NCBI GenBank assembly: GCA_036381595.1
Contig: DASVCN010000035.1
Span: 1-64,000, forward strand
Direction: 5' to 3'
Origin: Trueperaceae bacterium
Lineage (GTDB): Bacteria; Deinococcota; Deinococci; Deinococcales; Trueperaceae
DNA length: 64,000 nt
Positions 16,183-27,946 of the stretch are shown here, one piece after another (the first letter of the stretch is position 1; each line of letters opens with the position of its first letter). Made by a program: the position numbers and the translations under genes. The notes beneath the pieces were generated by a model. The model saw nothing but the letters and a program-made list of their open reading frames with translations, did not search any database and was not told where the DNA came from.

Positions 16183-17475
16183 ATGACGACTGCGACCCGA
16201 CAAGACAAGAGCATATTCGAGCGGCGCGAATCCGCCGCCCGGAGCTACAGCCGCTCCTTCCCGACCATCTTCGAAAGGGCCAGGGGCTCGGTCCTCACCG
16301 GCTCCGACGGCCGCGACTACATCGACTTCCTGGCCGGTTGCTCATCCCTGAACTACGGCCACAACGATCCCGACATGAAGCGCGCCCTGAGCGACTACCT
16401 GGCCGCCGACGGGATCGCTCATGGACTCGACATGCACACCGCCGCCAAGTCGGCCTTCCTCGAGGCGTTCGAGCGTCTCATCCTCCGACCTCGCTCGATG
16501 GATCACCGGCTCATGTTCATGGGCCCCACCGGGGCGAACGCGGTCGAGGCAGCCCTCAAACTGGCGCGCAAAGCCACCGGGAGGACGAACGTCGTAGCCT
16601 TCACGAACGGTTTTCACGGCGTAACGCTGGGGGCTCTCGCGGCCACCGGTAACCTCTACCACCGTGGCGGCGCCGGCTTGCCGCTGAGCGGGGTGACCAG
16701 GATGCCGTTCGACGGGTCGCTCGGAGAGGACGTCGACAGCGCCGACCTGCTCGAGCGTCTGCTGAACGAGCCGGCCAGCGGGATCGAGCCTCCCGCCGCG
16801 ATCATCCTCGAAACGGTCCAGGGGGAGGGGGGCCTGAACGCAGCCTCGCCCGAATGGGTGCGGCGCGTGGCCGAGATCGCCCGGGAGAACGGCGCCCTGT
16901 TGATCATCGACGACATCCAGGCAGGCGTAGGGCGCACCGGAACGTTCTTCTCCTTCGAGGAGATGGGCGTCGAACCCGACATCGTCACCATGGCCAAGTC
17001 ACTGTCGGGCCTGGGCTTGCCCCTCGCCACTCTGCTGGTCAAGCCCGAGTTCGACGTGTTCGGCCCGGCCGAGCACAACGGCACCTTCCGGGGTAACAAC
17101 CACGCCTTCATCACTGCCCGGGTCGCTCTCGAGAAGTACTGGTCCGACGGCAGCTTCCAGCGGACGATCGGCGAGCGAGCCGCCTATCTGAAGCAGCGCT
17201 TGTCGAGGATCGCCGATCGCCTGCCCGAGTCCAGGCTCAAGGGCAGAGGGATGATGCTGGGAATCGACGTGGGTTCCGGCGAGTTGGCGGCGCGGGTGTG
17301 TGCTCGATGCTTCGAGAACGGCCTGGTCATCGAGACCTCCGGCTCCCGCGACGAGGTCGTGAAGGTACTCGCGCCCCTGAACATCGACGAGGCCACCTTC
17401 GCGCGTGGGCTCGACATCCTCGAGAACGCGGTAGCCGAACTCGCCGAGCCCACGAAGGTGGCTGTGCCCTCATGA
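16183..17475 (+). CDS. ectB: Diaminobutyrate-2-oxoglutarate transaminase
   Basis: EctB converts aspartate-beta-semialdehyde and glutamate to L-2,4-diaminobutyrate, the first committed ectoine step. This 430-aa class-III aminotransferase shows the PLP features: [16 protein letters not shown] for phosphate binding, [13 protein letters not shown] with the PLP-pyridine aspartate, and the Schiff-base lysine Lys272 in [13 protein letters not shown]. The length is normal for EctB (~420). It starts at ATG after GAAGGGA. It overlaps ectC by 4 bp (ATGA), so the two are translationally coupled. Gene order inside the ectoine operon makes the assignment firm. Confidence 0.96.
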   Translation: MTTATRQDKSIFERRESAARSYSRSFPTIFERARGSVLTGSDGRDYIDFLAGCSSLNYGHNDPDMKRALSDYLAADGIAHGLDMHTAAKSAFLEAFERLILRPRSMDHRLMFMGPTGANAVEAALKLARKATGRTNVVAFTNGFHGVTLGALAATGNLYHRGGAGLPLSGVTRMPFDGSLGEDVDSADLLERLLNEPASGIEPPAAIILETVQGEGGLNAASPEWVRRVAEIARENGALLIIDDIQAGVGRTGTFFSFEEMGVEPDIVTMAKSLSGLGLPLATLLVKPEFDVFGPAEHNGTFRGNNHAFITARVALEKYWSDGSFQRTIGERAAYLKQRLSRIADRLPESRLKGRGMMLGIDVGSGELAARVCARCFENGLVIETSGSRDEVVKVLAPLNIDEATFARGLDILENAVAELAEPTKVAVPS

Positions 17476-17867
17476 TCGTGCGCGACCTGAACGAAGCGAA
17501 GAATGGTGAGCGGCACGTCTTCTCGGACGGCTGGGACAGCGTCCGGTTGCTGCTCAAGTCGGACGGCATGGGCTTCAGCTTCCACATAACGACCATCCAC
17601 GCGGGCGCCGACCTACCGATGCACTACAAGAACCACCTCGAGAGCGTCTACTGCATCGAGGGTGAGGGTTCGATCGAGGACCTGGCGACGGGCGAGACGC
17701 ATGCGATAAGACCCGGCGTCGTATACGCCCTGGACCAGCACGACCGCCACATCCTGCGGGCCCACGACCGCCCCATGGTCATGGCCTGCGTTTTCAATCC
17801 GCCGGTCACCGGCAACGAGGTCCATCAGGACGACGGGTCGTACGCCCTCGAGGCCGAAGAGGCCTGA
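17472..17867 (+). CDS. ectC: Ectoine synthase
   Basis: EctC closes the ring of N-gamma-acetyl-diaminobutyrate to give ectoine. This 131-aa cupin keeps all three metal ligands described for the family at their usual numbers: Glu57 (in HYKNHLE), Tyr85 (GVVYALD) and His93 (DRHILRA). It begins with MIVRDLNEA as usual. The start ATG overlaps the ectB stop. A 95-bp gap separates it from ectD, which has its own ribosome site. Confidence 0.97.
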   Translation: MIVRDLNEAKNGERHVFSDGWDSVRLLLKSDGMGFSFHITTIHAGADLPMHYKNHLESVYCIEGEGSIEDLATGETHAIRPGVVYALDQHDRHILRAHDRPMVMACVFNPPVTGNEVHQDDGSYALEAEEA

Positions 17868-17962
17868 ATCGGACGCGACCGACCGAAGGCGAAGCAAGAC
17901 GCCCACCCCAGCGGAATCGACCCCCAGGTTCGGCCCGCGAGATCGACCAGGAAGGAGAGCCC

Positions 17963-18889
17963 ATGAGCGCGATCGCAACAGAACGAAGAGAAGATCTCTA
18001 CCCGACCCGGCTTCCGGAGGAGCAGTGGCTCCCCCGCCACGACCCGACAGTTTCCAGCGACTGGCACGCGGGAGCGCCCCTCTCTCGGCAGCAGACCGAA
18101 AGGTTCGAGCGTGATGGCTTCCTGGTCCTGGAAGACCTCTTCACGCATGAGGAAGTGAAGGCGCTCATCTCCGAATCGGCCGCACTGCGCAGCGGAGAGC
18201 GGGACCTGGAGGCGGGCAGCGTCGTCACCGAACCCGGTTCGGAGGAGGTGCGTACAGTCTTCAAGCTGCCCGAGCAGAGCCCGCTCTTCGAGCGGCTGGC
18301 TCGCGACAGCCGGATAGCCGGAGCGGTCAGCTTCCTGCTCGGCGAGGACGTCTACGTGCATCAGTCCCGCCTCAACTACAAGCCAGGCTTCACCGGCAAG
18401 GAGTTCTACTGGCACTCCGACTTCGAGACCTGGCACGCCGAGGACGGCATGCCCCGGATGCGGGCCATCTCTGCCTCGCTGCTGCTCACCGACAACAGCG
18501 CGCTCAACGGTGCCCTCATGCTCATGCCCGGCTCGCACCAGCACTTCATCGCCTGCGCCGGCGAGACACCGGAGGACAACCACAAGTCGTCGCTCAAGAA
18601 GCAGGAAGTGGGCGTCCCGTCGCACGACGCCCTGAGCAAGCTCGCCTCCCAGCATGGCATCACAGCCGCAACCGGCAAGGCTGGCACCCTCCTCCTCTTC
18701 GACTGCAACACCATGCACGGTTCGAACGGCAACATCACGCCGTTCCCGCGCTCGAACGCCTTCTTCGTCTTCAACGCGATGTCGAATCAGCTCGAGGAGC
18801 CGTTCGGCGCCAAGAAGGCGCGCCCCGACTTCCTCGCTCAGCAGGGAGAGCCGCAGGCGGTCGAGGTCGCCTCCGGCAACCTGCTTTGA
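17963..18889 (+). CDS. ectD: Ectoine 5-hydroxylase (Fe(II)/2-oxoglutarate dioxygenase)
   Basis: EctD hydroxylates ectoine to 5-hydroxyectoine using O2 and 2-oxoglutarate. This 308-aa protein contains the EctD signature FYWHSDFETWHAEDGMP (residues 148-164), with iron ligands His151 and Asp153, and the distal ligand His252 in NTMHGSNGN. The length matches the family. ATG 17963 follows AAGGAGAGCCC. The presence of ectD within the operon means hydroxyectoine is the likely end product, often linked to desiccation or heat tolerance. The stop codon overlaps the possible TTG start of ask. Confidence 0.96.
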   Translation: MSAIATERREDLYPTRLPEEQWLPRHDPTVSSDWHAGAPLSRQQTERFERDGFLVLEDLFTHEEVKALISESAALRSGERDLEAGSVVTEPGSEEVRTVFKLPEQSPLFERLARDSRIAGAVSFLLGEDVYVHQSRLNYKPGFTGKEFYWHSDFETWHAEDGMPRMRAISASLLLTDNSALNGALMLMPGSHQHFIACAGETPEDNHKSSLKKQEVGVPSHDALSKLASQHGITAATGKAGTLLLFDCNTMHGSNGNITPFPRSNAFFVFNAMSNQLEEPFGAKKARPDFLAQQGEPQAVEVASGNLL

Positions 18890-20373
18890 CCGACCTGATG
18901 ATGAAGAGACCCCCGGAAGTGAGCATGGACCAGATCGGCAATCATACGGTGGAGAAGATCGGCGGTACCTGCATGAGTCGGGCTAGTGAACTGCTCGACT
19001 CGATCCTCATCGGCAGCAGTAGCGGTAGCGAACTCTACCGGCGGATCTTCGTCGTCTCGGCCTTCGGCGGCATGACCGACAGGCTGCTCGAAGGCAAGAA
19101 GACCGGCGAGCCCGGCGTATACGGTCTGTTCGCCGACGGCGACAACGAGGCCGAGTGGATGAACGCGCTCAGCTCGGTAGGCAGGGCGATGCGCGACATC
19201 AACGAGTGGATGTTCGAAGACGCCGCCGACCTGCACGCCGCCGACGACTTCGTAAAGGGGCGAATCGAGGGCGTGCGAAGCTGCCTCATCGACCTGCAGA
19301 GGCTCTGCTCCTACGGTCACTTCCGGCTGGCCGAGCACATGCCCACCGTCCGCGAGATGCTTTCGGCCCTCGGCGAAGCTCACTCGGCGAACAACCTCGT
19401 CCTGCTGCTCCGCCGCCACGGCGTCAACGCCCGCCTCATCGACCTGACCGGCTGGCGCGACGAGAGCCAACCGGAGCTGGAGGAACGCATCGGAACCGCG
19501 TTCGCCCGGGTGGACCTCGAGCACGAGCTGCCGATCGTCACCGGCTACGCCCAGTGCCGGGAGGGGCTGATGCGCGAGTTCGACCGCGGTTACTCGGAGG
19601 TTACCTTCGCGACCATCGCGGCCATGACTCGGGCGCGCGAGGCGATCATCCACAAGGAGTTCCACCTCTCCAGCGCCGACCCCCGGCTGGTGGGCGCCGA
19701 CCGAGTGCGCAAGATCGGCCGCACGAACTACGACGTCGCCGACCAGCTGTCCAACATGGGCATGGAGGCCATCCATCCGCAGGCCGCCAAGAAGCTGCGC
19801 CAGGCCGAGGTTCCGCTACGTGTCGCCAACGCCTTCGAACCGCACGACCCCGGCACCCTCATCGACGCCGAGCCGGCCCACGAGGCGGGCGTCGAGATAG
19901 TTACCGGCCTGCCCGTCACCACGCTCGAACTGCTGGAGCAGGACATGGTGGGAGTGAAGGGCTACGACGCCACCATCCTCGAGGTGCTCACCCGCCATCA
20001 CGTCAGGATCGTCTCGAAAGTATCCAACGCGAACTCGATAGTCCACCACCTCGAAGCGCCTGCCAAGGCGATCAGGCGGGCGGAACACGACCTGGGCGAG
20101 CGTTACCCCACGGCCCGGATCACCGCCCGACGATCAGCGATGGTGTCAGTCATCGGGCGTGACCTTCGCGGGCTGAGGATCATGCGTCGAGCGCTGGTCG
20201 CCCTCGAAGAACACGGCATCGAACCGATCTCGGTGCAGGAGACCGGACGCGCCGTCGATGTCCAGTTCCTGGTGGCGCTCGAAGAGCGGGAGCGTGCAGT
20301 GGCCGTCCTCCACTCGGAGTTCATCGACTCGGGCCGGGCCGAGGTTCTTCCCGAGCTGGCCCTGGCCTCCTGA
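18886..20373 (+). CDS. ask: Ectoine-operon aspartate kinase (Ask_Ect)
   Basis: This aspartokinase supplies aspartyl phosphate for ectoine synthesis and is typically less feedback-inhibited than the housekeeping enzyme. The start is uncertain: TTG 18886 overlaps the ectD stop (TTGA), while ATG 18898, 18901 or 18925 would give slightly shorter proteins (495 aa from TTG). The kinase core begins HTVEKIGGTCMSR, close to the usual KxGGTS but with Cys for Ser. The substrate-binding segment is KEFHLSSADPRLVGA, and two ACT-like regions occupy about residues 345-490. It is the last gene of ectABCD-ask, which ends 8 bp before the convergent methyltransferase gene. Confidence 0.93.
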   Translation: MTDLMMKRPPEVSMDQIGNHTVEKIGGTCMSRASELLDSILIGSSSGSELYRRIFVVSAFGGMTDRLLEGKKTGEPGVYGLFADGDNEAEWMNALSSVGRAMRDINEWMFEDAADLHAADDFVKGRIEGVRSCLIDLQRLCSYGHFRLAEHMPTVREMLSALGEAHSANNLVLLLRRHGVNARLIDLTGWRDESQPELEERIGTAFARVDLEHELPIVTGYAQCREGLMREFDRGYSEVTFATIAAMTRAREAIIHKEFHLSSADPRLVGADRVRKIGRTNYDVADQLSNMGMEAIHPQAAKKLRQAEVPLRVANAFEPHDPGTLIDAEPAHEAGVEIVTGLPVTTLELLEQDMVGVKGYDATILEVLTRHHVRIVSKVSNANSIVHHLEAPAKAIRRAEHDLGERYPTARITARRSAMVSVIGRDLRGLRIMRRALVALEEHGIEPISVQETGRAVDVQFLVALEERERAVAVLHSEFIDSGRAEVLPELALAS

Positions 20374-20381
20374 GCCGACGA

Positions 20382-21170
20382 TCAGGGGTTGCGGCACAGC
20401 CCCAGCAGGTGGGCGCTGGAGTTGGTCAGCTCCGAGTCGGCCTCGGCCGCCCTCGCCGCTGCCAGGGCAACTTCCTGCCAGGCCGCATCTTGCCAGCGAG
20501 CATCGAACTCGCAGCTGAGCCAGGCGGGCCCTTCGATCCCTACCAGCTGCACCACCGTCAGGCCCGATTCCACGAGCTCAAATCGGGCCTCTTCAGTCGA
20601 GTGGAAGTAGGAGACGGCGCCGAACCCTGACCGTCGCTCGGTGAGACCGTTGCGAGCTACGTCGGCCATCATCTCTAGCGCACCCCGGTTCTGTGCCCAG
20701 TCGTTCAGGAAGGCGTCGAAGAAGACGCTGCTCCGCGAGATGAATGCGACGCACACGAACCCGCCGCTCCGCACGACCCGGCGGGCCTCCTTCAGGGCCG
20801 AGATGCGGTCCGCCTTCGACCGCAGGTGGTAGAGGGGTCCCAGGAGCAGGGCCGCATCGAACGAGTCGTCGGGCGCATCGAGAGCTCTGGCGTCCCCCAC
20901 CATCGAGGCGAAACTGCCTTCGTCGCGGGCGGCGTCAACGTGGGAGGGGACCGGGTCGACCAGTTCGACTTCGTAACCCTTCCCGGCCAACCAGCCCGAG
21001 TAGACGCCGGTGCCACCTCCAACATCGATCACCTTCGCCGGCGGAGAGGGAAGGAATCTGCTGAGCAGTTCGACGGTGCGGGCGTACTCGAGCTGTCCAG
21101 GACCGCGCCTGAGGCGCTGCGCCTCGTCGTGGTCGACCTCGTAATACTTCGCTAGTTCGGCGTCGCTCAT
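20382..21170 (-). CDS. Class I SAM-dependent methyltransferase
   Basis: This 262-aa protein has the Rossmann-type SAM site: motif I VIDVGGGTGVYSGWLAGKG near residues 43-60, the acidic end of strand 2 (VELVDPVP), and DDSFDAALLLGPLYHL for motifs IV-V. A TATCAT -10 candidate stands 10 nt before the ATG with no Shine-Dalgarno. It points toward the ectoine operon and converges with ask. The methyl acceptor cannot be told; the UbiE/MenG-like fold is shared by many small-molecule enzymes. Confidence 0.85.
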   Translation of the reverse strand: MSDAELAKYYEVDHDEAQRLRRGPGQLEYARTVELLSRFLPSPPAKVIDVGGGTGVYSGWLAGKGYEVELVDPVPSHVDAARDEGSFASMVGDARALDAPDDSFDAALLLGPLYHLRSKADRISALKEARRVVRSGGFVCVAFISRSSVFFDAFLNDWAQNRGALEMMADVARNGLTERRSGFGAVSYFHSTEEARFELVESGLTVVQLVGIEGPAWLSCEFDARWQDAAWQEVALAAARAAEADSELTNSSAHLLGLCRNP

Positions 21171-21231
21171 CAGTTCGCAGATGATAGCTCGTCGAGGAGA
21201 CAGGAACTCTTACGAATCGGTCTCCTGAGAG

Positions 21232-21669
21232 TCAGGCGGAAGAATCCGTAGGCCCGCGGACACGTCCGAACGAGCGGCCCGACCAGACGATATAGAGGAT
21301 CATCGCGGCAACGAGCAGGTGTACCGCCAACGCGACCGACCTCTGCGGCAGGTACGAGTACTCTTCGAGCAGCAGCCGAGTGTTCGCCAGCTGGTGAGTG
21401 GATTCGATGGTCAGCAGGTCTTCGCGCAGCGCCTCGGCCAGTGCGTATGAGGCGACCAGACCCATCAGGTTCATGGAAGCCGCGACCAGGTATACGACCG
21501 TGACCAGGACCTTCGTCGACATCGTAAGGGCCGACTTGCGAGACAGTAGCCAACCGACGACCGCGACGACCACCGCCAGATAGAAGTTCCAGTAGAAGTC
21601 GATCCTCCCTCGCGCGGCGAGGAGGAGTTCGGCCACCTCCTTCATGGAGGCTGCGTTGGACAACTCCAT
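21232..21669 (-). CDS. Hypothetical three-helix membrane protein
   Basis: This 145-aa protein has likely transmembrane helices at about residues 26-44 (FYWNFYLAVVVAVVGWLL), 52-75 (VLVTVVYLVAASMNLMGLVASYAL) and 112-128 (VALAVHLLVAAMILYIV). No family recognised and no motif with known chemistry. It lies 61 bp upstream of the methyltransferase on the same strand and just downstream of the terminator at 21733-21762, so it begins a new transcription unit. Confidence 0.6.
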   Translation of the reverse strand: MELSNAASMKEVAELLLAARGRIDFYWNFYLAVVVAVVGWLLSRKSALTMSTKVLVTVVYLVAASMNLMGLVASYALAEALREDLLTIESTHQLANTRLLLEEYSYLPQRSVALAVHLLVAAMILYIVWSGRSFGRVRGPTDSSA

Positions 21670-21732
21670 GACTTCCGAGCATACGGCTATACCGGCGGCC
21701 GCGGCGGCGCAGTTGACCTGCTGGACGAAAAG

Positions 21733-21762
21733 AGCGAGCCGGCCGCACGAGGCCGGCTCGCT
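21733..21762 (-). terminator. Intrinsic terminator of the nuclease gene
   Basis: A perfect 12-bp stem, AGCGAGCCGGCC (21733-21744) with GGCCGGCTCGCT (21751-21762) around a 6-nt loop, is followed on the minus strand by TCTTTTC. It starts 20 bp past the stop of the nuclease gene. Confidence 0.85.
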
Positions 21763-21782
21763 ACCTGCACTAACGCGTCAGG

Positions 21783-24203
21783 CTACCTGATGCCCCGTCC
21801 CCTGGGTGGCTCTAGGTCCAGGCCGATGATCACCGGATCGTGGTCGGACGAGCGGAACGGTGAGTCGTCGTAGAGCAACTCGACGTGCCGATCGGACTTG
21901 TAGTCGGCGTCGTAGTCGAGGACGCTCGGCTCCTCGGTGTTGATCCGCCACACCGCCGCGTCGGTCACCTGGTCTGCCAGGCCGGGAGTTGCCAGAGCGT
22001 GGTCGAGGGTGCCGCTCTCACCCGAGAACACGTAGGTGAACTCGTCGGGCTCGAGAAGGTCCTCGAAACCTGAGCTCACCAGCACCCGGATCGGATCCTC
22101 CATCGCGTACGAGTTGAGGTCACCCATGATCAGGACGTCCGGGTCCTCTGCTTCCTCCGCGAGCTGCTCGGCCCAGTCAGCCAGGGCTTCGGCCGCTGCG
22201 GTTCGTGTCTCGTTGCAGTTGCCCTGACCGTCGCCCGTGTCCGCGTCGCCCAGGTCGGCGCACGAGCTCCCCTTGCTCTTGAGGTGGTTGACGATCACCG
22301 TGAACCGGGCCCCGGAGTCCTCCGCGACGAACGTCTGCGCCAGCGCCGGGCGGTTCTTCGTGTCCACGAAGCGCGGGTCCACTTCGCTGGTGAGCACGCG
22401 ATAGTGGCCAGCAGGGCTTACTTCTGCGGGTTGGTAGATGAGCGCGACCCTGATCTCGTCGGTTCCGATGACGCCCGTCTCGATGTAGTCGTACCTGTTC
22501 TGGCCGTCGAGCTCGTTGTTGAGCCTTCGGACGAGGTCGGCGAGAGCGCTCTGGGAGCCGGCGTCGTTCTCTATCTCGATGAGCCCCAGAACCTCGGCGT
22601 CGAGTGGCACGATCGCTGCGATCAGCTTGTCGAGTTGCCGCTCGAGTTCGAACTCGTTATCAGCGCCCCGGGGAGTGGGGAACCCGCCGCCGTGACCGTC
22701 ACCGTTGAAGAAGTTGAGGACGTTGAAGCTGGCCACCTGCAGGTCGCCGCCAACGTCGGGGACCTGGTTCGGCCGGGGGTTGGCAGGAGTGAAATCGACC
22801 GCCTCGGTGGGGTGGATCCGGTAGGCGTCGGTTCCGTACCAACCCTCGCCGCTCCAGCTGTAGGTGATCACGCCTATTACCGAAGACGTCGTGTCGCCAA
22901 CGCGCAGAGTGTCATGGGCCGTCAGTTCGTCGCCGGTCGCCGAGTAACGGATGGGATCCGGGTTCTGATCGAGAGAACCGTCGTCGAGGAGGATCGTCCT
23001 CCGTTCGAGCGACTCGCGGTGCTCCTCGTAGCCCGCCTCTGAGGGCAGGTTCGCCTGGGTGTACTGAACTAGCCGTTCGTCCGCCAGCATGACGAGGCCG
23101 CCTCGGCCGAGGTGGTAGACCTCCGTCGCCACCAGAGGTCCGCTCGCCGACTTCAACTCGACGAGCATCCCCTCGTAACGCTCCCAACCGCTGCCCTCCT
23201 GGAGCGGGAGGGTGACGACAGTGGCTTCCGCGGAAGCTTTGCCGCTGACTTCGACCATTTCTACATCGGTGAGCTCGGTAAGCCCGTGGTACTCGTCGAC
23301 CCTTCCTCGGACCTCGACGAGGTCACCCACCTCGACGTCTGTGTCGTAGTGATAGACGAAGATACCGTCGGAAGTATCCTCGAGGCCGTCCCCTTCCAGG
23401 TCCTGAACGAAGAATCCGCCCAGGGAGCCGTACTCCTGGAAGTCGCCTGCCACGACTCCCTGGATCGTGACCTCGGACCCGTCCAATGGGCTCGACTCGC
23501 CCGCGCCTTGTATCTCGTAGATCGGTATTGTCCCCACGGGATCGGGTTCCGGTTGCGGTTCGGGCGACGCCGCACGATCAGCGGCAACGCATTTCTCTTC
23601 ATGAGTACCCAGCCCGTCGAAGGTGTCGCGAGCGACGGCAGCCCACTGGAGTGCAGGATCGAAAGCTCCGTAAGCGTCCGTGTCCCCCACGCAGACGTTC
23701 GGGTTGCGACGTAGCGTCAACTCGGCTGTGCCGATCTGCTCGTTCCCCCAAACCTCGCCGGGGTCGACGCCGACCTGGCCGATCGCATCCGCAACCGCGT
23801 CGCCGCGTCGCAGGACGATCGCGTCGTCCCCATTGAACCAGCAGCAGCCTCCGGTCAGATCGGCCAGCGCGAGGATCTCCGGTCCAGCGTCGACTGTGGC
23901 TACGACGAAGGCGTCGCCAGCCGCGAGGACGCCCTTGAGGTCGACCGTGCGGCCCGGATCCGAATTGCCGTTGTAGTAGATCTCCACCCGGTATTCGGAG
24001 AGCGGCACATCGTCAAGCGTGCCGTTGTAGATCTCCAGGGCCTTGTTGTTGTCGCTTCCCTCGACGTACTCGCTGAAGTAGAGCTCGCTCGTTATGTGCG
24101 AGCTCTGTGTCGAGAAGGTAGCGGGTTCCGGAAGTTGCTGCCGTGAACAGCCAGCTAGAACCACCAGCAGGAAGCACCAAACGGATACTGCGAGTCGACG
24201 CAC
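21783..24203 (-). CDS. ExeM/NucH-like extracellular nuclease lipoprotein (lamin-tail + OB-like + EEP domains)
   Basis: I prefer GTG 24203 because GAGAGAGG lies 5 nt upstream and it leaves a compact lipoprotein signal (RRLAVSVWCFLLVVLAGC); an ATG at 24227 adds 8 residues (814 aa). After the lipobox comes a lamin-tail domain (ELYFSEYVEGSDNNKALEIYNGT, about residues 40-200). An OB-like segment (DGSEVTIQGVVAGDF..., ~235-335) follows. The endonuclease/exonuclease/phosphatase domain fills the second half, with VASFNVLNFF, the metal glutamate in LGLIEIEND, VNHLKSKGS, the GDLNSY motif and the terminal SDHDPV. Such enzymes degrade extracellular DNA for phosphate or biofilm turnover. It is monocistronic with its own terminator. 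Confidence 0.87.
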   Translation of the reverse strand: MRRLAVSVWCFLLVVLAGCSRQQLPEPATFSTQSSHITSELYFSEYVEGSDNNKALEIYNGTLDDVPLSEYRVEIYYNGNSDPGRTVDLKGVLAAGDAFVVATVDAGPEILALADLTGGCCWFNGDDAIVLRRGDAVADAIGQVGVDPGEVWGNEQIGTAELTLRRNPNVCVGDTDAYGAFDPALQWAAVARDTFDGLGTHEEKCVAADRAASPEPQPEPDPVGTIPIYEIQGAGESSPLDGSEVTIQGVVAGDFQEYGSLGGFFVQDLEGDGLEDTSDGIFVYHYDTDVEVGDLVEVRGRVDEYHGLTELTDVEMVEVSGKASAEATVVTLPLQEGSGWERYEGMLVELKSASGPLVATEVYHLGRGGLVMLADERLVQYTQANLPSEAGYEEHRESLERRTILLDDGSLDQNPDPIRYSATGDELTAHDTLRVGDTTSSVIGVITYSWSGEGWYGTDAYRIHPTEAVDFTPANPRPNQVPDVGGDLQVASFNVLNFFNGDGHGGGFPTPRGADNEFELERQLDKLIAAIVPLDAEVLGLIEIENDAGSQSALADLVRRLNNELDGQNRYDYIETGVIGTDEIRVALIYQPAEVSPAGHYRVLTSEVDPRFVDTKNRPALAQTFVAEDSGARFTVIVNHLKSKGSSCADLGDADTGDGQGNCNETRTAAAEALADWAEQLAEEAEDPDVLIMGDLNSYAMEDPIRVLVSSGFEDLLEPDEFTYVFSGESGTLDHALATPGLADQVTDAAVWRINTEEPSVLDYDADYKSDRHVELLYDDSPFRSSDHDPVIIGLDLEPPRGRGIR

Positions 24204-24394
24204 GAACACCTCTCTCGGACCCCCCATCGAAGGCCAATTTGGGTTTGGCCTACTTTACGATGGAGTGCAGCTCGATGAGTGAGAGATGAAGGCGCCGGCG
24301 AGCGCAGCCTGAGGGTGCTGCCTCTGGCCGGAAGCTCGGTGCGTACCGTACCTGGCGAAGCTCGTCGTTCGCGAACGCGTATCGCGATAGTGCG

Positions 24395-26785
<2,391 letters not shown>

Positions 26786-26813
26786 ACGTGTCGCGCCTCC
26801 GATCGGCGGTCCT

Positions 26814-27236
26814 CTACCGGACCTGGTTTATGCGGATCAGATTGCCGGCCGGATCTCGCACGGCACAATCCCGGCGGCCGTAGGGTTGGTCGGTCGGCTC
26901 CTGGACGACCTCGGCTCCGCTCGCCTGAACCCGTTCGAAGGTGGCGTCGAGGTCCGGAGTGGCCAGGATGATGCTGGCGAAGGTGCCCTTGGCCATCATC
27001 TCCGCGATCGTCCGACGCTCCTCTTCGGTGATACCCGGGTTGGAAGCCGGCGGGTAGAGGACGATGGAGGTGCCGGGCTGTTCGGGAGGACCCACGGTGA
27101 TCCAGTGCATGTCGCCGTACTCCACCTGGTTGCGGACCTCGAAGCCGAGGGTGTCGCGGTAGAAGGCGAGCGAGGCCTGCGGGTCGTCATGAGGGAGGAA
27201 AGTCTCGAATATGGTCACGTTTTTCATGGCGGTCAC
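26814..27236 (-). CDS. VOC-family (glyoxalase/bleomycin resistance-like) protein
   Basis: This ~140-aa single VOC unit starts MTAMKNVTIFETFLPHDDP; a start at the second Met (27227) is also possible. The family pattern is clear: FYRDTLGFEV, the central MHWITVGPPEQPG strand, and the second half FASIILATPDLDATFERVQASGAEVVQEP ending RDCAVRDPAGNLIRI. In many homologues such proteins bind or modify antibiotics or aldehydes. The gene lies 1 bp after the AraC gene and 28 bp before the UvrA2-like gene, so it shares their regulation. Confidence 0.88.
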   Translation of the reverse strand: MTAMKNVTIFETFLPHDDPQASLAFYRDTLGFEVRNQVEYGDMHWITVGPPEQPGTSIVLYPPASNPGITEEERRTIAEMMAKGTFASIILATPDLDATFERVQASGAEVVQEPTDQPYGRRDCAVRDPAGNLIRINQVR

Positions 27237-27237
27237 T

Positions 27238-27681
27238 CTAGCGCGGCTCGGTTTCCGTCGCTTCTCGATTCCTGATCGGCCGCGTTACCTGCTTCGCCAC
27301 GCACGGCGCCAACCCTGCCGTGGCCAGCGCCTGCTCTTCACGGTATACGCTCGGAGGCACCCCCACGAGCTCGCTGAAACGTGTGCTGAAGGTGCCCAGC
27401 GACGAACAGCCTACTTCGAAGCAGGCTTCGGTGACGTTCAGGTCACCCCGCCGCAACAACGCCATCGCCCGCTCGATGCGCCGGGTCATCAGGTAGCTGT
27501 AAGGCGACTCTCCGAAGGCGATCTTGAACTGGCGGCTCAGGTGTCCGGCCGACATCCCGACGTCCCGCGCGAGGGCTTCGACGTCGAGCGGTTCCCGATA
27601 CTCCCTGTCGATCCGGTCGCGTACCCGCCTCAGGCGCGCCAGGTCGCGCAGCCGTTTCGCTTCTGCCTCTCTGCCGCTCAT
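27238..27681 (-). CDS. AraC-family transcriptional regulator (short, HTH only)
   Basis: I choose the ATG at 27681 (MSGREAEAKRLRDLAR..., 147 aa). The open frame continues 77 residues upstream but that part is Pro/Ser/Arg-rich and runs over the promoter region of the divergent HD-GYP gene. The double helix-turn-helix is complete: PLDVEALARDVGMSAGHLSRQFK and ACFEVGCSSLGTFSTRFSELVG, ending VPPSVYREE. There is no effector domain, as in SoxS/MarA or in AraC partners of VOC genes. It heads the AraC-VOC-UvrA2 operon and probably controls it. Confidence 0.85.
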   Translation of the reverse strand: MSGREAEAKRLRDLARLRRVRDRIDREYREPLDVEALARDVGMSAGHLSRQFKIAFGESPYSYLMTRRIERAMALLRRGDLNVTEACFEVGCSSLGTFSTRFSELVGVPPSVYREEQALATAGLAPCVAKQVTRPIRNREATETEPR

Positions 27682-27946
27682 CTGTGCCGATGGTGCCACG
27701 CGACCGGGTGGATGTCCAGCAGTGGGTTCGCTCCCTGTGGAGCTGGTCCGGCGCATCCGCCCAGGGCCCGGTGGGGGGGCCTTGTAAGATTTCCGTGAAC
27801 TTTCTCGGCTTAAGCTCGAGCCGGGGTAGGTATCATCCCCCCGAAAAACGAAGACGCCCGTACCGTATCGGCCCTCGCCGAGCGGCGGGCTCGAACTTTT
27901 TTGGAGGGGCAAGCGGTGTGGAAGGGGCCGAAACCGTTAGATCCTG

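Noticed and set aside
15782-16214. Overlapping long open frames on the minus strand across the ectA-ectB gap
   Set aside because: They are produced by the GC-rich 14-bp repeat and encode only Arg/Gly/Leu/Cys low-complexity peptides; there is no start signal.
27874-27902. Hairpin plus T6 in the leader of the first HD-GYP gene (attenuator or riboswitch?)
   Set aside because: The stem is only 6 bp with a G-U pair and the T-run starts 7 nt later; no match to c-di-GMP riboswitch consensus parts.
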